Below are positions 10,745 through 21,418 of a DNA stretch of 64,000 nucleotides, piece by piece. The DNA is taken from the NCBI GenBank assembly GCA_030386875.1, contig CM059576.1:10631058-10695057 (forward strand), written 5' to 3'. This DNA is from Morinoia aosen. Its lineage: Eukaryota; Arthropoda; Malacostraca; Amphipoda; Talitridae. A program made the position numbers and the translations under genes. The notes below the pieces were generated by a model, which was not told the DNA's origin, searched no databases, and worked only from the letters and a program-made list of their open reading frames with translations. Positions within the stretch are counted from its first letter, which is position 1. Each line of letters opens with the position of its first letter.

Positions 10745-12889
10745 AGTTCTCCCTAATGGGGAACTAATTGAATTTGACTTTTAAAGGTTGAATATCGAGG
10801 AATTTATCGATTTCACAAGGAGATGTTCTTTTACAAAGGCGGGTCACCAGTGCTCCTGGTAGAGCACATTTAATAGCTAAATGAATGGATTACGGCCTCT
10901 GACTCAGAAGGAGTTAGGCGGTATTCGGACGCAATATTTCAAGCGTCTACAATCAACAACAAAATTTACCACAAGCCAACACCGGGGGAAAATGAGAGAA
11001 TAGTTTCACTCGCCGGTATGGGATTTATCGAGGAGAAGGTTGCACTCCGAAGAGCGAGGCTTGATTCTTGTTCGAGAGACGATCTTGGGGAGAGTCCGAG
11101 GAGGTTGCGGGACTTCAGACGATTCGTTCAGCTCAGGCTTGTGAAGCGCGTGCTGGAGTGTGAAGTCGATGATGTGTAAGTGTGGGAGGTTCCGACACTA
11201 AGTGAGTAGTGAATTGAGTGCTGAGTAGGGAATTTGTTACCGGTTGGGAAAACTCGGTAAGAAATGGGGACTCTCGCCCAAATGGTCTCCACTGGAGATT
11301 TTAGCGGCTTAGCTGCAGGGATGCAGGCCTTCCAGTATAGTAAAATTTGAACAGGAGGAACAACTGGGAGAAGAACTCGGAGGAGTGAACCAGGCGGGTG
11401 AACCCGGAGGAGGTAAGCTCCTTAAATTACGAGATTAGGGTTTGGTTCCATACGTGTTTGTGAGTGCATGAATGTGTGGTCCAGTAGATCCTGTCAGGGG
11501 ACATCGTGCTGGATTATTTTGAACAAAAAACGAGTCCATTCATACACATGTGCAAGACTGCGCAAACTGCAACATTAACAGGACAAACCATGGCAGAAGT
11601 CTGGTGATAAGAATCAGTCCGCAACTCTAGCGCCCGAGTCGCAGCCTGAATCATCTTAACACCAGAATCAGTGTTCCAGACCAACTGGTCACAAGCTCTA
11701 TCCTGACATTACAAGCAGCTACACAACTGAGTTTAAATGAACTACAGCCAAAATAATAGCTAAAGCACTGAGGTAATTAGATAATTAATGTACTAAAATA
11801 TAAGTATGAAAAAAGGTGAAGTCTCTATACTCTATTATTCAGATGAGCAAGAATTGCAGCAGAAGTTACATAAAAAGGAGCAGCACATAAACAGACACGA
11901 AAGTCACAACAACTAAGCTGAGAACAAAGTTACAGTGATTTAAAAAAGGCTCAATTAATTCATGGAAAAATGTTGTCACATAAGAACACTGCTTCTATTC
12001 CTAAAAGACATGTCAAATGTAGTTAGGTATTTATAATGAACAATTATTTATGTGAATTGACTTGAAATGAGTACTACAGAAAATACAAACGCGATTTGCT
12101 GCAATATCCTATTTTATTTCTTAAGATTTTTGGACTTTAAACGTTGAGTGTTGAACGTGAAAAGAATTCCATACTTGTTTGAATCATGACTTAATTACAC
12201 AATGCACGACAGTAAATAAAATAACTAAAATTCCAGCTACTTTACTGCCAAAAGTTAATTGAATTATAAGGCTAACAGAACTGGTAAATACACCAGTGCG
12301 AAACCGTGTAAAAGACACATTCAAATTGGGATCTGATGCCAAAGTGAATATGCAAGTTTGCACGGCTAAATTAATTCAGGGAAAAACACTGACGAAATGG
12401 CGCAGTGAACTTGAATCTTGTGCCTAACTACACCGCCACAGATAAACACAGTGAATGTTCCTAAGACACAATAACGAGCGCTCCCTAACAAGGAACAAGT
12501 TAAGACACAACACAGGAAAGTTAAGACATAATACAATTAACTCTAACACTTGATACTTACAAATGCCCGCTCTGGGCCCAAGCACTATTCAGGAGGATCT
12601 GTACGAGAATGACGACTCTGCCTGAAAAGTCGGCCTTATATGCTCTTTTGAGCGGAAGCTTGCGAAATGGTTCTGCGCGAATGTTTCCAACGGAAGTGAC
12701 TGACGGAAACGTGATCGGCAAATATTTTCGAAACGCATTTTTGGTAAAATTTGGGGTTTAATTGAATTAATTTGGTCTTGTAAAATTATAAAAATAATTA
12801 CATTTGTATTATTTAATTTTAGGATGTTAGTTTTAATATTTTATGAAATTAGGCTGAAGTGTGGCTGAGGGCGATCACTACAACGTAAA
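10745..12889. mobile_element. 2.1-kb insertion in family E copy 2
   Basis: Comparison with copy 1 shows the element interrupted after GTAGACG (10739) and resumed at about ACGTAAACGG (12885). An ACGT lies at both junctions and could be a short target duplication. The insert is GC-richer over 10830-11500, contains a 53-codon ORF with a splice donor (11018-11179) and a short frame near 11265-11350, and shows no terminal repeats that I could define. Class unknown. Confidence 0.4.
11018..11179 (+). CDS. Unrecognised 53-aa ORF with splice donor
   Basis: The ATG at 11018 opens a 53-codon frame rich in Arg, Leu, Asp and Glu (RRLRDFRRFVQLRLVKRVLE), strongly amphipathic. The stop overlaps a consensus donor (GATGATGT|GTAAGTG at about 11175), so it could be a first coding exon rather than a complete ORF. 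It lies inside the 2.1-kb insertion, so it may belong to a retroelement leader. No family recognised. Confidence 0.25.
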   Translation: MGFIEEKVALRRARLDSCSRDDLGESPRRLRDFRRFVQLRLVKRVLECEVDDV

Positions 12890-12989
12890 CGGAAAGTACC
12901 AATGGAAGCGCAAGAAAATCCTCTCTAAGATGCATATAAAAGCAGAAAATCAACAAATATCCTGATTTCTACGTAGATGGTGTCCTTAA

Positions 12990-14319
12990 CAAAGAACTAG
13001 CATCAAGAAAATAGCCTCTCCAGTTACAAGTAAAAAATTCAAGAATAAAGTTACTTCATTTGAGGTAAACTGAAAGATAGTTTCACTTATGTGTACGGAA
13101 AATGATTTAAATCCAGCAACTTGAAATTTATAGGAAAACTATAGCAGAACATTGAATTTTCTAGCTAAATTACTAAGCTTATACAGTCATACCTCACCTT
13201 AAGAAAGACCCAACAAACAAATAATCTATTTACGGAACAATTTTTGGAAAATTTATGTAACTGAAAATAAAAAAATCTCAAAAATTCAAATAATCCATAC
13301 TCTTTACAGCTACCAGACTTCCCAAAATGTGTGTACACTCATAGCATCTAGCATTTTTTTAAGTTGGTGCAACTGTAGAATTCAACTTGGAATAAAATTG
13401 AAAAAACCAGACAATAAAATGACAAAATATTTGAGCCAAACTCAGCCTTGAAGAAAAAGAGTGATCAAAAAACCGAAGGTTATGCGTAGTACAAAGATCT
13501 GGCCAATTGGAAAGAAATCAACATCAGTCAAAAGATATTTCTGCAGAGGTAATAATGAGAGTTTGATACAACAGAGAACCAGGGCACTAGTTATGCAAGT
13601 CTACTACAGAGATGGTCACTATCTCACTAGTCTCTTCTTCAACACAGTAATTACACTTCCACTTTCTACGCATTACTTACGGCTTACTATCTTCAACAAG
13701 GATAGCATATCATAGCATCAAAGATTAAAACACCACATTTCATTATTCTTTCTAATAAAAAATCAATGAAACTAGTTTACAATCATGGATATGCATGAAT
13801 CAAACAAACATAAATTATCAATTATTCAATTAAATAAATTTAAAAATAATAAAATCACACTAAAAAAACATAAAAAGGAATAAAAACACGAATTACATTG
13901 ATGTTATTTAGAGTGAAAAGATCTAAAGCTACAGATTGCTCTTCAACCTAGAGCAATTTTCTCATCACTCTCAACCATTATTGCATGCATCAATTTCCCA
14001 ACTGCCCCAGCATCAATGCCTGTCAGTAAGCAAATAAAAGTTGTGATGATATTGTGAGCTTGCATTTTTTCTATTTGCATTCCTTGCCAACAATGTTTTT
14101 CATCTACCTTTTATGATCCCTTGGTGAATGAAACAACAAGTGGAGTGGAGAAGTATAATTGAACTTTGTAGAAGAGAATTCAAATGGCTTACATTTGATG
14201 ATGAATCTATATTTCCCATGAAGCTACAAGTTAGTATTTTCAGAGCATATAATTAGACAAGAATGTTTACTGATGGATAGAGAGTAACCTCTTATTTTTT
14301 TGCCTCCATCGTAAATAAA
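12990..14319. other. Unassigned AT-rich stretch
   Basis: No element ends, repeats or credible exons seen; an 84-codon frame at 13461-13715 has no recognisable content. Confidence 0.4.
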
Positions 14320-15060
14320 TGCAAATCCCGAGACCCAAGGTCTCAAAGCCGAGCTCCCAGAGCTCGGATCGGCCTCCAAACCTCCCCTACAGCCGACACC
14401 AGACACACACCTGAGCTCGTGTGTCAGAGGACACACCCAGTGTGAACACATGCTGCCGTGAAAACGAAAACACTTCACGGCAGAATGGAAGCACACACTA
14501 GCTCCAAGCTAGTGAAAACACTTCACGGCAGAAAGGAAGCACACGCTAGCTCCCAGCTAGTGTGGTTTGTCTGAACAACACTCAGATACACAGGCACACA
14601 ACACGCCTGCAGGTCCTACCTGCTTGTGTCTCAGCAAAGAAAAGGAGAAAACACAACACAAGTATCTCGCAAGGATACTTCAAGAGCGAAACCGGAAGCT
14701 CAAGCACGCACAACCGCACTCGCCAGCAACAGACGCAATAATGCCAAGGCCGGCGCACAGACCGACGCTCCATACGTCAGGAAGTAGATCCCACAAAATA
14801 CCTCCTGCCACTCAAACGGAGCAGCTTACAACGTAAAAAACGTCGCATGAGTAATTTTAAACAGAATAAACACATTGGAACACCAAAGCGTCCGTGAACA
14901 CAAAATACGATGTATACACAAGCAACCCGCCGACGGGTGCCGCCCTGTGATTGGCCGCGCGTAGGAATACACGCCTGGCGTAGCAATACACCACAGAAAA
15001 TTTGCAGATAACTAAATCTCCACATTTGTAACAACTTATCGTGAACAAAAATTTTTCATA
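14320..15060. other. GC-richer island of unknown function
   Basis: Base composition shifts sharply from the flanks. It contains a palindrome CCGAGCTCCCAGAGCTCGG near 14350, a 49-bp tandem duplication (14467-14563) and several overlapping frames on both strands, none recognisable. It could be an LTR or a CpG-type regulatory island; I cannot decide. Confidence 0.3.
14467..14563 (+). repeat. 49-bp tandem duplication
   Basis: Two near-identical copies of AAAACACTTCACGGCAGAA...GGAAGCACAC-CTAGCTCC-AGCTAGTG follow each other, differing at a few positions. Each unit also contains the short palindrome CTAGCT...AGCTAG. Confidence 0.75.
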
Positions 15061-15111
15061 AGGCCATAGAAAATTAATTATTTAAAAAAAATTTATATAT
15101 ATACATATATT

Positions 15112-15408
15112 ATTCATTATAACTTCGAAATTTACAAGCTAGAGCAATGCGGTTTGTTGCATTTGAAAGTCAAACGTGTGTTCTATCTAATTTACCAGGG
15201 GATTTTTCGAAATATTTCATTCAGAATTTATATGAATTTTTTTTTGTAAGGGTCAGGGCAAAAGGTATACTTCTAGGGTAAAAAAGTCTACGGAAAGCTT
15301 TACAGAAAAAATTTTGAAAATCACCTGGTAAATTAGATAGAGCACACATTTCACTTTCAAATGCAACAAACCGCATTGCTCTAGCTTTGTAAACTTCGGA
15401 GTTATAAT
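15112..15408. repeat. Foldback MITE-like repeat
   Basis: About 95 bp at 15112-15208 recur inverted at 15315-15408 with a handful of mismatches; the shared core includes GCAATGCGGTTTGTTGCATT and CTATCTAATTTACCAGG. The loop is about 105 bp. A more diverged arm lies at about 15490-15560. Confidence 0.75.
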
Positions 15409-15937
15409 GACAAAAGTCTTGAAAACTTATACTTTTCAGGAACGCCGATTGAAGTTATAAGTCTACGTAAGAAATGTAAGGTATTTTTTTTCAAAATCAA
15501 CGGTTGCCAAATTGTAGATCACACAATTTCATTTGAAATGCAACAAACCACATAAATATACCTATAAAATTGACTGAGAAAAATACTTGTAAGTTTATAG
15601 AACTGACCTTGGACAGCAGCGCGATCTTCCCACGAAGAGCGGTAACAGGAACAAAGCGAATCCCGGTCATTTCCGGTATCACATCCCCGCTCGTGATAAG
15701 CAAGAAACTCACAAAAAGCTTTGACCAATCTCATATTTCATTGTCGAAAAAATTCACCAAAATATCACCACCAAAAATTGAAAAACATTAAATTTTTTAT
15801 GCTCAAAACAGTTGATGGTGTACGCTAATATACTTTTACCTAGATAAATGAACTATTTCTCATGAAAATATACAAATGATAAAGACTAATTAGTACTTAT
15901 CTCAGCCAATCAAAAGTCTTAGAACAGTACCCCCGAA

Positions 15938-15990
15938 TTGGCCCCCCCCCCGCACCCCTGTCGGAGGAGGGAAGGGGGGCGGGGGGGATA
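15938..15990. other. Poly-C/poly-G tract
   Basis: A run of 11 C is followed within 30 bp by G-rich runs (GGGGGG, GGGGGGG). It can fold on itself or form G-quadruplex-type structure. Also a likely place for assembly error. Confidence 0.6.
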
Positions 15991-16169
15991 GTGGAAAGTC
16001 GAAATAAACCTTCTGAAGCACAGTTACAAACTATTTATTCAATTAGATAATGATTTACAATTGAAATGTACACATTATTACACCAAGAAAGACGTACAAT
16101 TGCGGCTGTTTTGCCTTGACCTAAATTTACCCCTAACTAACCCCCCTTCCCCACCTTCTGGGGGGCACT

Positions 16170-17100
16170 AAAGTTGGGGTACGTTCCTGATATTTATACA
16201 CACGTTCGGGAAGGTCTCTCAGACTCGTTTGAAGCAAAAGGAAAAAAAGCAGAAAAATCGACCTTTGGACCTAAAATGCTCCAAAATTGTAGCCTTAAAG
16301 GAGATGCACCTAATTGGTTTTCGAAATTTTGTTGCCTGTATCATGGTAATTACATTAAAATGGGGAACTTCTCTTCTATGCACTTTTTGGAGCAAATGAG
16401 TATTTAACGAGTTATAGCAGTATGTTAATTTTTGTCTTTCATGACTGGAATGCGCTTGAAAAAACAGCTACCAATCGATTTTCAAATTTTTGTTGCTTGA
16501 ATCAGTGTATCAATGTTGAAATACTTGAATCAGGGTAATAATGTTGAAAGACTTCAATCAAGGTAATAATGTTGAAACTACTTTTCTTCTATACACTTTT
16601 TGTGGCAAATGAGTATTTTACAAGTTATAGCCGTAGGTTTAGTCACGTGTTCCATAGCAGTTCCATTTGAGCTGTTAGAGTCCGTTTGAGTACTTCGTAA
16701 TTTATAATTAGACGACCCCACGGAGCCTGAACCCACTTCTAGGATCTTTCAATTAATAATGCAATAAAGGTCACCACCCAAAAAACGAGTTGTAGCGGTA
16801 TGTTAATTTTTGTTTGATGACTGGAATGCGCTCAATCATTCGAGCGCGTTGGAAGGAAGAGTCCATTGTAGTCTTCCCTACGAACAATTTCTTTCCGCTT
16901 CAAACACTAGAGTTGCGGTAAGTGATTTACCGCTATAACTTGTTAAATACTCATTTGCCCCAAAAAATGCATAGATGAAAAGTTGTTTATTTAGCTGTAA
17001 TTACCATGATACAGGCAACAAAATTTCAAAAATCGGTTAGTTGCATCTCAACATTAACTATAAATTTTGGTTCTAGCATGAATTACAAGCTAAATATATG
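16170..17100. repeat. Repeat family R1, copy 1, with inverted arms
   Basis: A segment at about 16285-16410 (GTATCATGGTAATTACATT, CAAATGAGTATTTAACGAG) recurs inverted at about 16930-17066. Partial direct copies lie at about 16540-16640. The same family recurs at 28970-29440 and in part at 25180-25270. Confidence 0.65.
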
Positions 17101-17514
17101 TATTCACTTTATTGCTTCAACTTTCAACCATACAGTTTACATCATACATAATTCAAAATCGATATAAAATATCTGATCAATATGCAGTTTAATAAGTTCA
17201 CGGATATTAAATATATGTTCCAAAGAATCACTAAAGGAACACATGTAAAAACGTTTAAGATAAATGACATTATGCCTGCTGATGCGGTATTTTCAAGTTA
17301 TTCAACTTAGAATTTTTCGTTTTCAATAGCAGTTCCAGTCAGTTGGGCGCTTAAGATCATCCCACTTTTTTCAACTTTATTCGTCCGATTCGTTTGAAAA
17401 TTGGCTAGTATATGTCTTTTGTGAAAGTAAACCTATTTTACTCCTGTAATTTTCTCGATTTAGTCATTTTTTTGACGAAAAATGTGTTTTTTGGGATATT
17501 TTTATTGATATTTC

Positions 17515-17820
17515 AGATTGGAACTCCTCCTTCAGTTTTGATGCTAGAACAAAAACAAAGACAGTTTTAGAACCTTTGGAAGATTTCTAACAAACTCAAG
17601 TTGGCTTTGTTTCAAATTCAAATTTTTTCTATTTTTTCAAAATTTTTGAAATTTCAAAAATCAGCAACAATTTTTGGGTTTAGAACTATGTATTTCTTCA
17701 AAGAATTCGAATTTGAACAAGGCAGAACTTGAGTTTGTTAGAAATGTTCCAAGGATTCTAAAACTGTCTTAGGATTTGTTCTGGCATCCAAACTCGATGA
17801 CTAGTTCCATTTTGAATGTT
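17515..17820. repeat. Repeat family R2, inverted pair
   Basis: A block at 17515-17625 (GACAGTTTTAGAA, TTTCTAACAAACTCAAGTT) recurs inverted at 17690-17820. Further copies lie at 24655-24965 on the other side of the Tigger element and at about 43005-43090. Confidence 0.65.
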
Positions 17821-18415
17821 GAAAGTTAGAAGTGTTGGTATAAGCAAAAAACAAAATTTTTTGTTGAAGTGTAATATAATGAACAATTGATGTAATTGAA
17901 TGCAGTTTTAATTTTTATTTCGATACTTTCCATACATAACTTCATATTCAAACTGTGAATTGTGATTTCAAAAAAAAAAAAAAATTCTTTTTTATCAACA
18001 AGGGTACCGGAACAATTACCGCCCACTTATTGACCTTCGACCTATAACACCATCTTATATCTCAGGGTTGCCAGATCCTGTGAGTGACATTATGCCAAAT
18101 TGCTCAGGCTTCACTGCCAAATTTAGTGCTTTACTGCCAAAAAGTCACCCAAAGATATTTGTGTGAAAAAATTATTAAAGTTTTACCTCTCGTGTGCATT
18201 TAGGCTTTGAATAATTATATTAAAATAGGGTGAAATTAAGGTCAATGTCCACCCTTTTACGGTGTTTTGAAATTTTAGAATTAAAATGAACAAAAGTTTT
18301 TGCCATGATACAAACACTACGATAAAAATAGTAAACGTTTCACAAAAAAATTCAACAACAATATCCAGAAGACATCTTTCACTGAATACAAAGTGCTAAT
18401 GATGTCTTTTGGATA

Positions 18416-18748
18416 TTAGTTCTGAATACAAAGTGCTAAACTTTGACACGAGCACCCCATTTTTATGCAACGGGAAAACTGGTGTTTAATGCGAGACCAG
18501 AGAAAATTGTGTTTCCCTGTCATGTTGCTAGCACCGTCACTGCAATAGCCAATACAGTCTTTCAAAGCCATGTTATTCTTCTCAAGTAGTGACGTAGTTG
18601 CGTGAAACAAAGCATCACCTGTTGTTTGTAGCACAGACACAAGCCCCAACATTGAAGTTACGATATTTTGAAGACTGTTATCATAGTATGGAATGCAAAC
18701 ACATATGTTCTCGTCACTTGATACATCAGTCGACTCGTCGATCACCAA
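18416..18748 (-). pseudogene. hAT transposase catalytic-domain remnant
   Basis: The 110-codon frame starts near a DESTD motif (residues 4-8), the typical site of the first catalytic Asp in hAT enzymes, and runs to CSDGASNMTGKHN (about residues 69-81), where the second catalytic Asp lies in the DGASNM signature, followed by a C-x-C-x-SLALC motif. It stops before the insertion domain and the C-terminal dimerisation region with the catalytic Glu. This is a fragment of the DUF4371-like hAT type. It sits 3' of the zinc-finger remnant in transposase order, as expected. Confidence 0.7.
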
Positions 18749-19035
18749 GCACTATTTTTTAGCTTCGGTAATTTTACCCCGTAGTTCCTTTTCAAGCGCT
18801 GGTGATATCACCTTCGTAACTAGCATTGAACACTTTGTTCGGTGAAGCTGTATGTTCTCTAATTACCTTCCAGCGGAATTTTTCTTAATTAATTCGCACA
18901 AATGATCTGTAGCAGACACTGAACTGTGACATCTGATAACCAATGCAAGTTCTAACTCAGCTTTCTTCACTTCATCTCTAGGTCGTCCCTGAGTTTTCGC
19001 AGCTCTCTGAAAAATGTTAGATCTCACAAGGCTAA

Positions 19036-19299
19036 CTACGGAAGCCCCTGTTTTGTGTTCTTTCCTGTCAGCATGCAGCGTAATCGTAGTTTTCTGAGGT
19101 GCACATTCTTGGAATATACCTTACAAAAAGCAGACTGTGAACCATCTTTGGTTTTTGTCAGCCATGGAAACTCTTTCTTCCATATCACTCTGCAGGTACG
19201 TCCCGAGTCATAGGACTTGGTCCACTTTGACATAATGACGAGTTTATCTTTCAACAGCTGAACACAAACGATAGTACTGAAACAAACTAAAACCCACAA
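19036..19299 (-). pseudogene. hAT transposase N-terminal zinc-finger remnant
   Basis: The frame contains W-K-K-EFPWL, DGS-x-AFCKVYS and a Cys/His pattern that resembles the N-terminal TTF/BED-type finger of DUF4371 hAT transposases, where FPWL and AFCK-C are conserved. The second Cys of the expected C-x2-C reads Tyr. It lies upstream of the catalytic remnant on the same strand. The element therefore no longer encodes a functional enzyme. Confidence 0.6.
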
Positions 19300-20969
19300 C
19301 AGTTACTGACCCTCACGTGCCTGCGAATTAAACTGTGGCTCGGCAAGGGCCGCTGAAGACGGCTGCACGGCAACCGGCCATCCGCTTAGCTACAAACAAC
19401 ACGTTTGATCAAAGATTGAACAATAATTGTTCGATCTTCAATAATATGTATTACGTTGCAGCTCTTCATGTCCACAACGTCCAAAAGGGCGCCAACTCGT
19501 TCGCTCAGTATGTAAAAATGGCAAAGCGACTTTTTTCATGCTAGTTTAATGCCAAAAATAGCTTCCACTGCCAAATTCCATTGTTTTTATTGTCAAATGC
19601 AAAATTGCTATTTTTTTATATTGTAGTATTCCTACACTATAGCACAGTATAGGTTTCACATAGACACAACACCGTCATCGTGCTGACATAAATAGACAAT
19701 GCAATGACACATCACATTAGTTAAATAAGTCACTCACCTCTTAGATACCTTACAACTCTTAGATACTCAATTACCAGACATAAGGCTAGTGAGAGTAAAG
19801 CGGAGATATATTGAAATAGCAGGATAGATTAGAATAGATTTAGTAGTAGGTAGTTAGAGAAGTAGAAGTGATACTTAGCCGTCTGAGGTAATCTCTATAT
19901 ACACTTGCAGTCAGCATGAACTGTTTAGCTGGCTACGACCAATCGGAGACTGGCTGTGAGTGTTGCTCTCACGAGCGTTGCCAACTTTAGGTCTATCTAA
20001 CTAGAATTTACACTACTCGCTATATTACAATTCCCAAAATGACTTTTCACTGCCAAAAATGACAAAATTTGGCAGTGAAATATGCCAGTTGGCAACCCTG
20101 TTATATCTTCCCGAATGTACGCAACTGAGCAGACTACATTTCAACATTAGCACAAAGGTTCATGTTTAGCTACGGTACTCTCAGAACCGCATCATGTGGC
20201 AAGGAATAAATGCGATAAATTTTTTATTGCGAAATATTTGGAACTGCATAATTCTACTGTTACCGCCCAGTGTTCCCGCCAATTCTATAGTTATTGCCTG
20301 ATAATCGCCCACTGTTCTTCAAATGCCGCCCTTTGAATCGAGTGTAAAATATAAGTGCGTTAAGAATGAGCGTTAGAGAAATCAATGAAAAAACTATTTG
20401 GGAAGGCTAATAGAAAAATTTATTTTGTTATAAAATATAGAAAATAGCATTTACACACCATACTGTGAACGTATAGGAAAAAAAACCTAAAAACCACTCA
20501 TCGGTTTGGTATTACAGAAAAGCACGTATCTTGAACCTTCCCTGATGTAAATAAGTCTGTACTAGGCCTAGGCCCTAAATCAAAATAAACTTTAATGTTG
20601 ATGACCACGTCAACATTATAAAGAAAATAACAGTAACACAGCTTACTCCGTGCGTAAAAAAAACCTTAAACCACTCATTGGTTATGTATCACAGAAAAAC
20701 AAAAGGTACATCATATCTTGAACTGTTGAACACCATAAAGTCCTTTGCTCATTGTCTCTTTTTATTTTTATGTGCCTAACTAGTTCTACCTACCTATCAA
20801 AGAAACTGTAATTTCATATCTAGGCCTACCTAATGGCTAAAACTGTTAGGCCTACTACGTAGGCGTAGTAATGTTTGGCAAAGCATGGAAAATCGAATAG
20901 GCCTAAGTAGAACACTACTGGAAATTATTCCTGAAACTAATGTTTTGGCTTCTTGTTATTCTGTTTGTC

Positions 20970-21098
20970 TTATACTTTGCAGAAGAATTCATAGGCTTTC
21001 AACTCTTCACTCGTCATCGCTAGCACGTTTGCTGATATACACGTTTTGTGAAACCACTTTCCACATCTTTCATTGCTGCATCCTATCCAAGCATAATT
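20970..21098 (-). pseudogene. C-terminal part of Tigger transposase zinc finger, separated by SINE
   Basis: On the minus strand, a frame ending at the TAA at 20970-20972 contains WIGCSNERCGKWFHKTC and ends EFFCKV. The spacing Cys-x4-Cys, His-x2-Cys and a final Cys fits the second half of a PHD-like finger. The first half, with CxxC, is at the end of the exon at 21416-22211. The SINE lies between the halves, and a 9-A run just upstream (21097-21105) probably shifted the frame. Together they show that the transposase once ended in this finger. Confidence 0.65.
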
Positions 21099-21126
21099 TT
21101 TTTTTCCAGTTCTCAGTTCCTAGACT

Positions 21127-21418
21127 CAGTTCCTTCATGCCGCCATAGCCATGTGGTATAGGTTCTGCCGCCGTGCGGCAAGGACCCGGGATCGAGTCTC
21201 GGCGCTGGCAGTGGCGATTTTCTCTGTTGGGTATAGGAGAAAAATTCCAAGCACAATACCCCACTCCACCCAGGTGTCTGAAATGGGTACCGGTCTCGAC
21301 CGGGGGAAAGCGTTATGGCGTCCTGGCGTTAGTTATAAGGCATTTGAAAATCCAATGTAAAAGGTGATATATGTATCAGGCTTGATTGGAAATAAAGCAT
21401 CCGTAGATGCCTTCATTA
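21127..21418 (+). mobile_element. tRNA-derived SINE, near full length
   Basis: The head has an A-box-like TAGCCATGTGGTATAGG (about 21146-21162) and a B-box-like GGATCGAGTCT (about 21189). The body (GGTACCGGTCTCGACCGGGG and GATTGGAAATAAAGCATC) is shared with the second copy at 30913-31168. The 3' end is CCTTCATTA, the shortened form of the ATT-repeat tail seen in the other copy. TAGAC occurs at both junctions and may be the target duplication. It inserted into the end of the Tigger transposase gene and split its zinc finger. Confidence 0.75.

Larger units (their letters stand above)
8119..12989. mobile_element. TTAA-flanked non-coding element, family E, copy 2 (expanded)
   Basis: The left end TTAAAGGGGACCGTCTACG and the right-end reverse complement TTAAGGACACCATCTACG are related to the ends of copy 1 at 6031-7261, and inward sequence also matches (GGATTT-CT-A-ATTTTCAC and GCGCAAGAAAAT-C blocks). 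Three internal repeats lie near 10054, 10236 and 10413, again about 180 bp apart. This copy is 4.9 kb because it carries an 870-bp tandem duplication (8457-9925) and a 2.1-kb insertion (about 10745-12889). No transposase was found. Its left TTAA is also the right TTAA of the foldback element. Confidence 0.6.
18063..20100 (-). mobile_element. hAT transposon with perfect 8-bp target duplication
   Basis: The ends are CAGGGTTGCCA inverted (18063 on plus, 20100 on minus), flanked by TTATATCT at 18055-18062 and 20101-20108. Subterminal ACTGCCAAA motifs repeat near both ends. Total length is 2038 bp. It inserted into the left part of the Tigger element. Two minus-strand frames carry remnants of a hAT transposase; the reading frame between them is decayed. 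Confidence 0.85.

Noticed and set aside
14567-14836. 89-codon frame in the GC-richer island
   Set aside because: It overlaps a tandem duplication boundary, opposite-strand frames are equally long, and no domain is visible.
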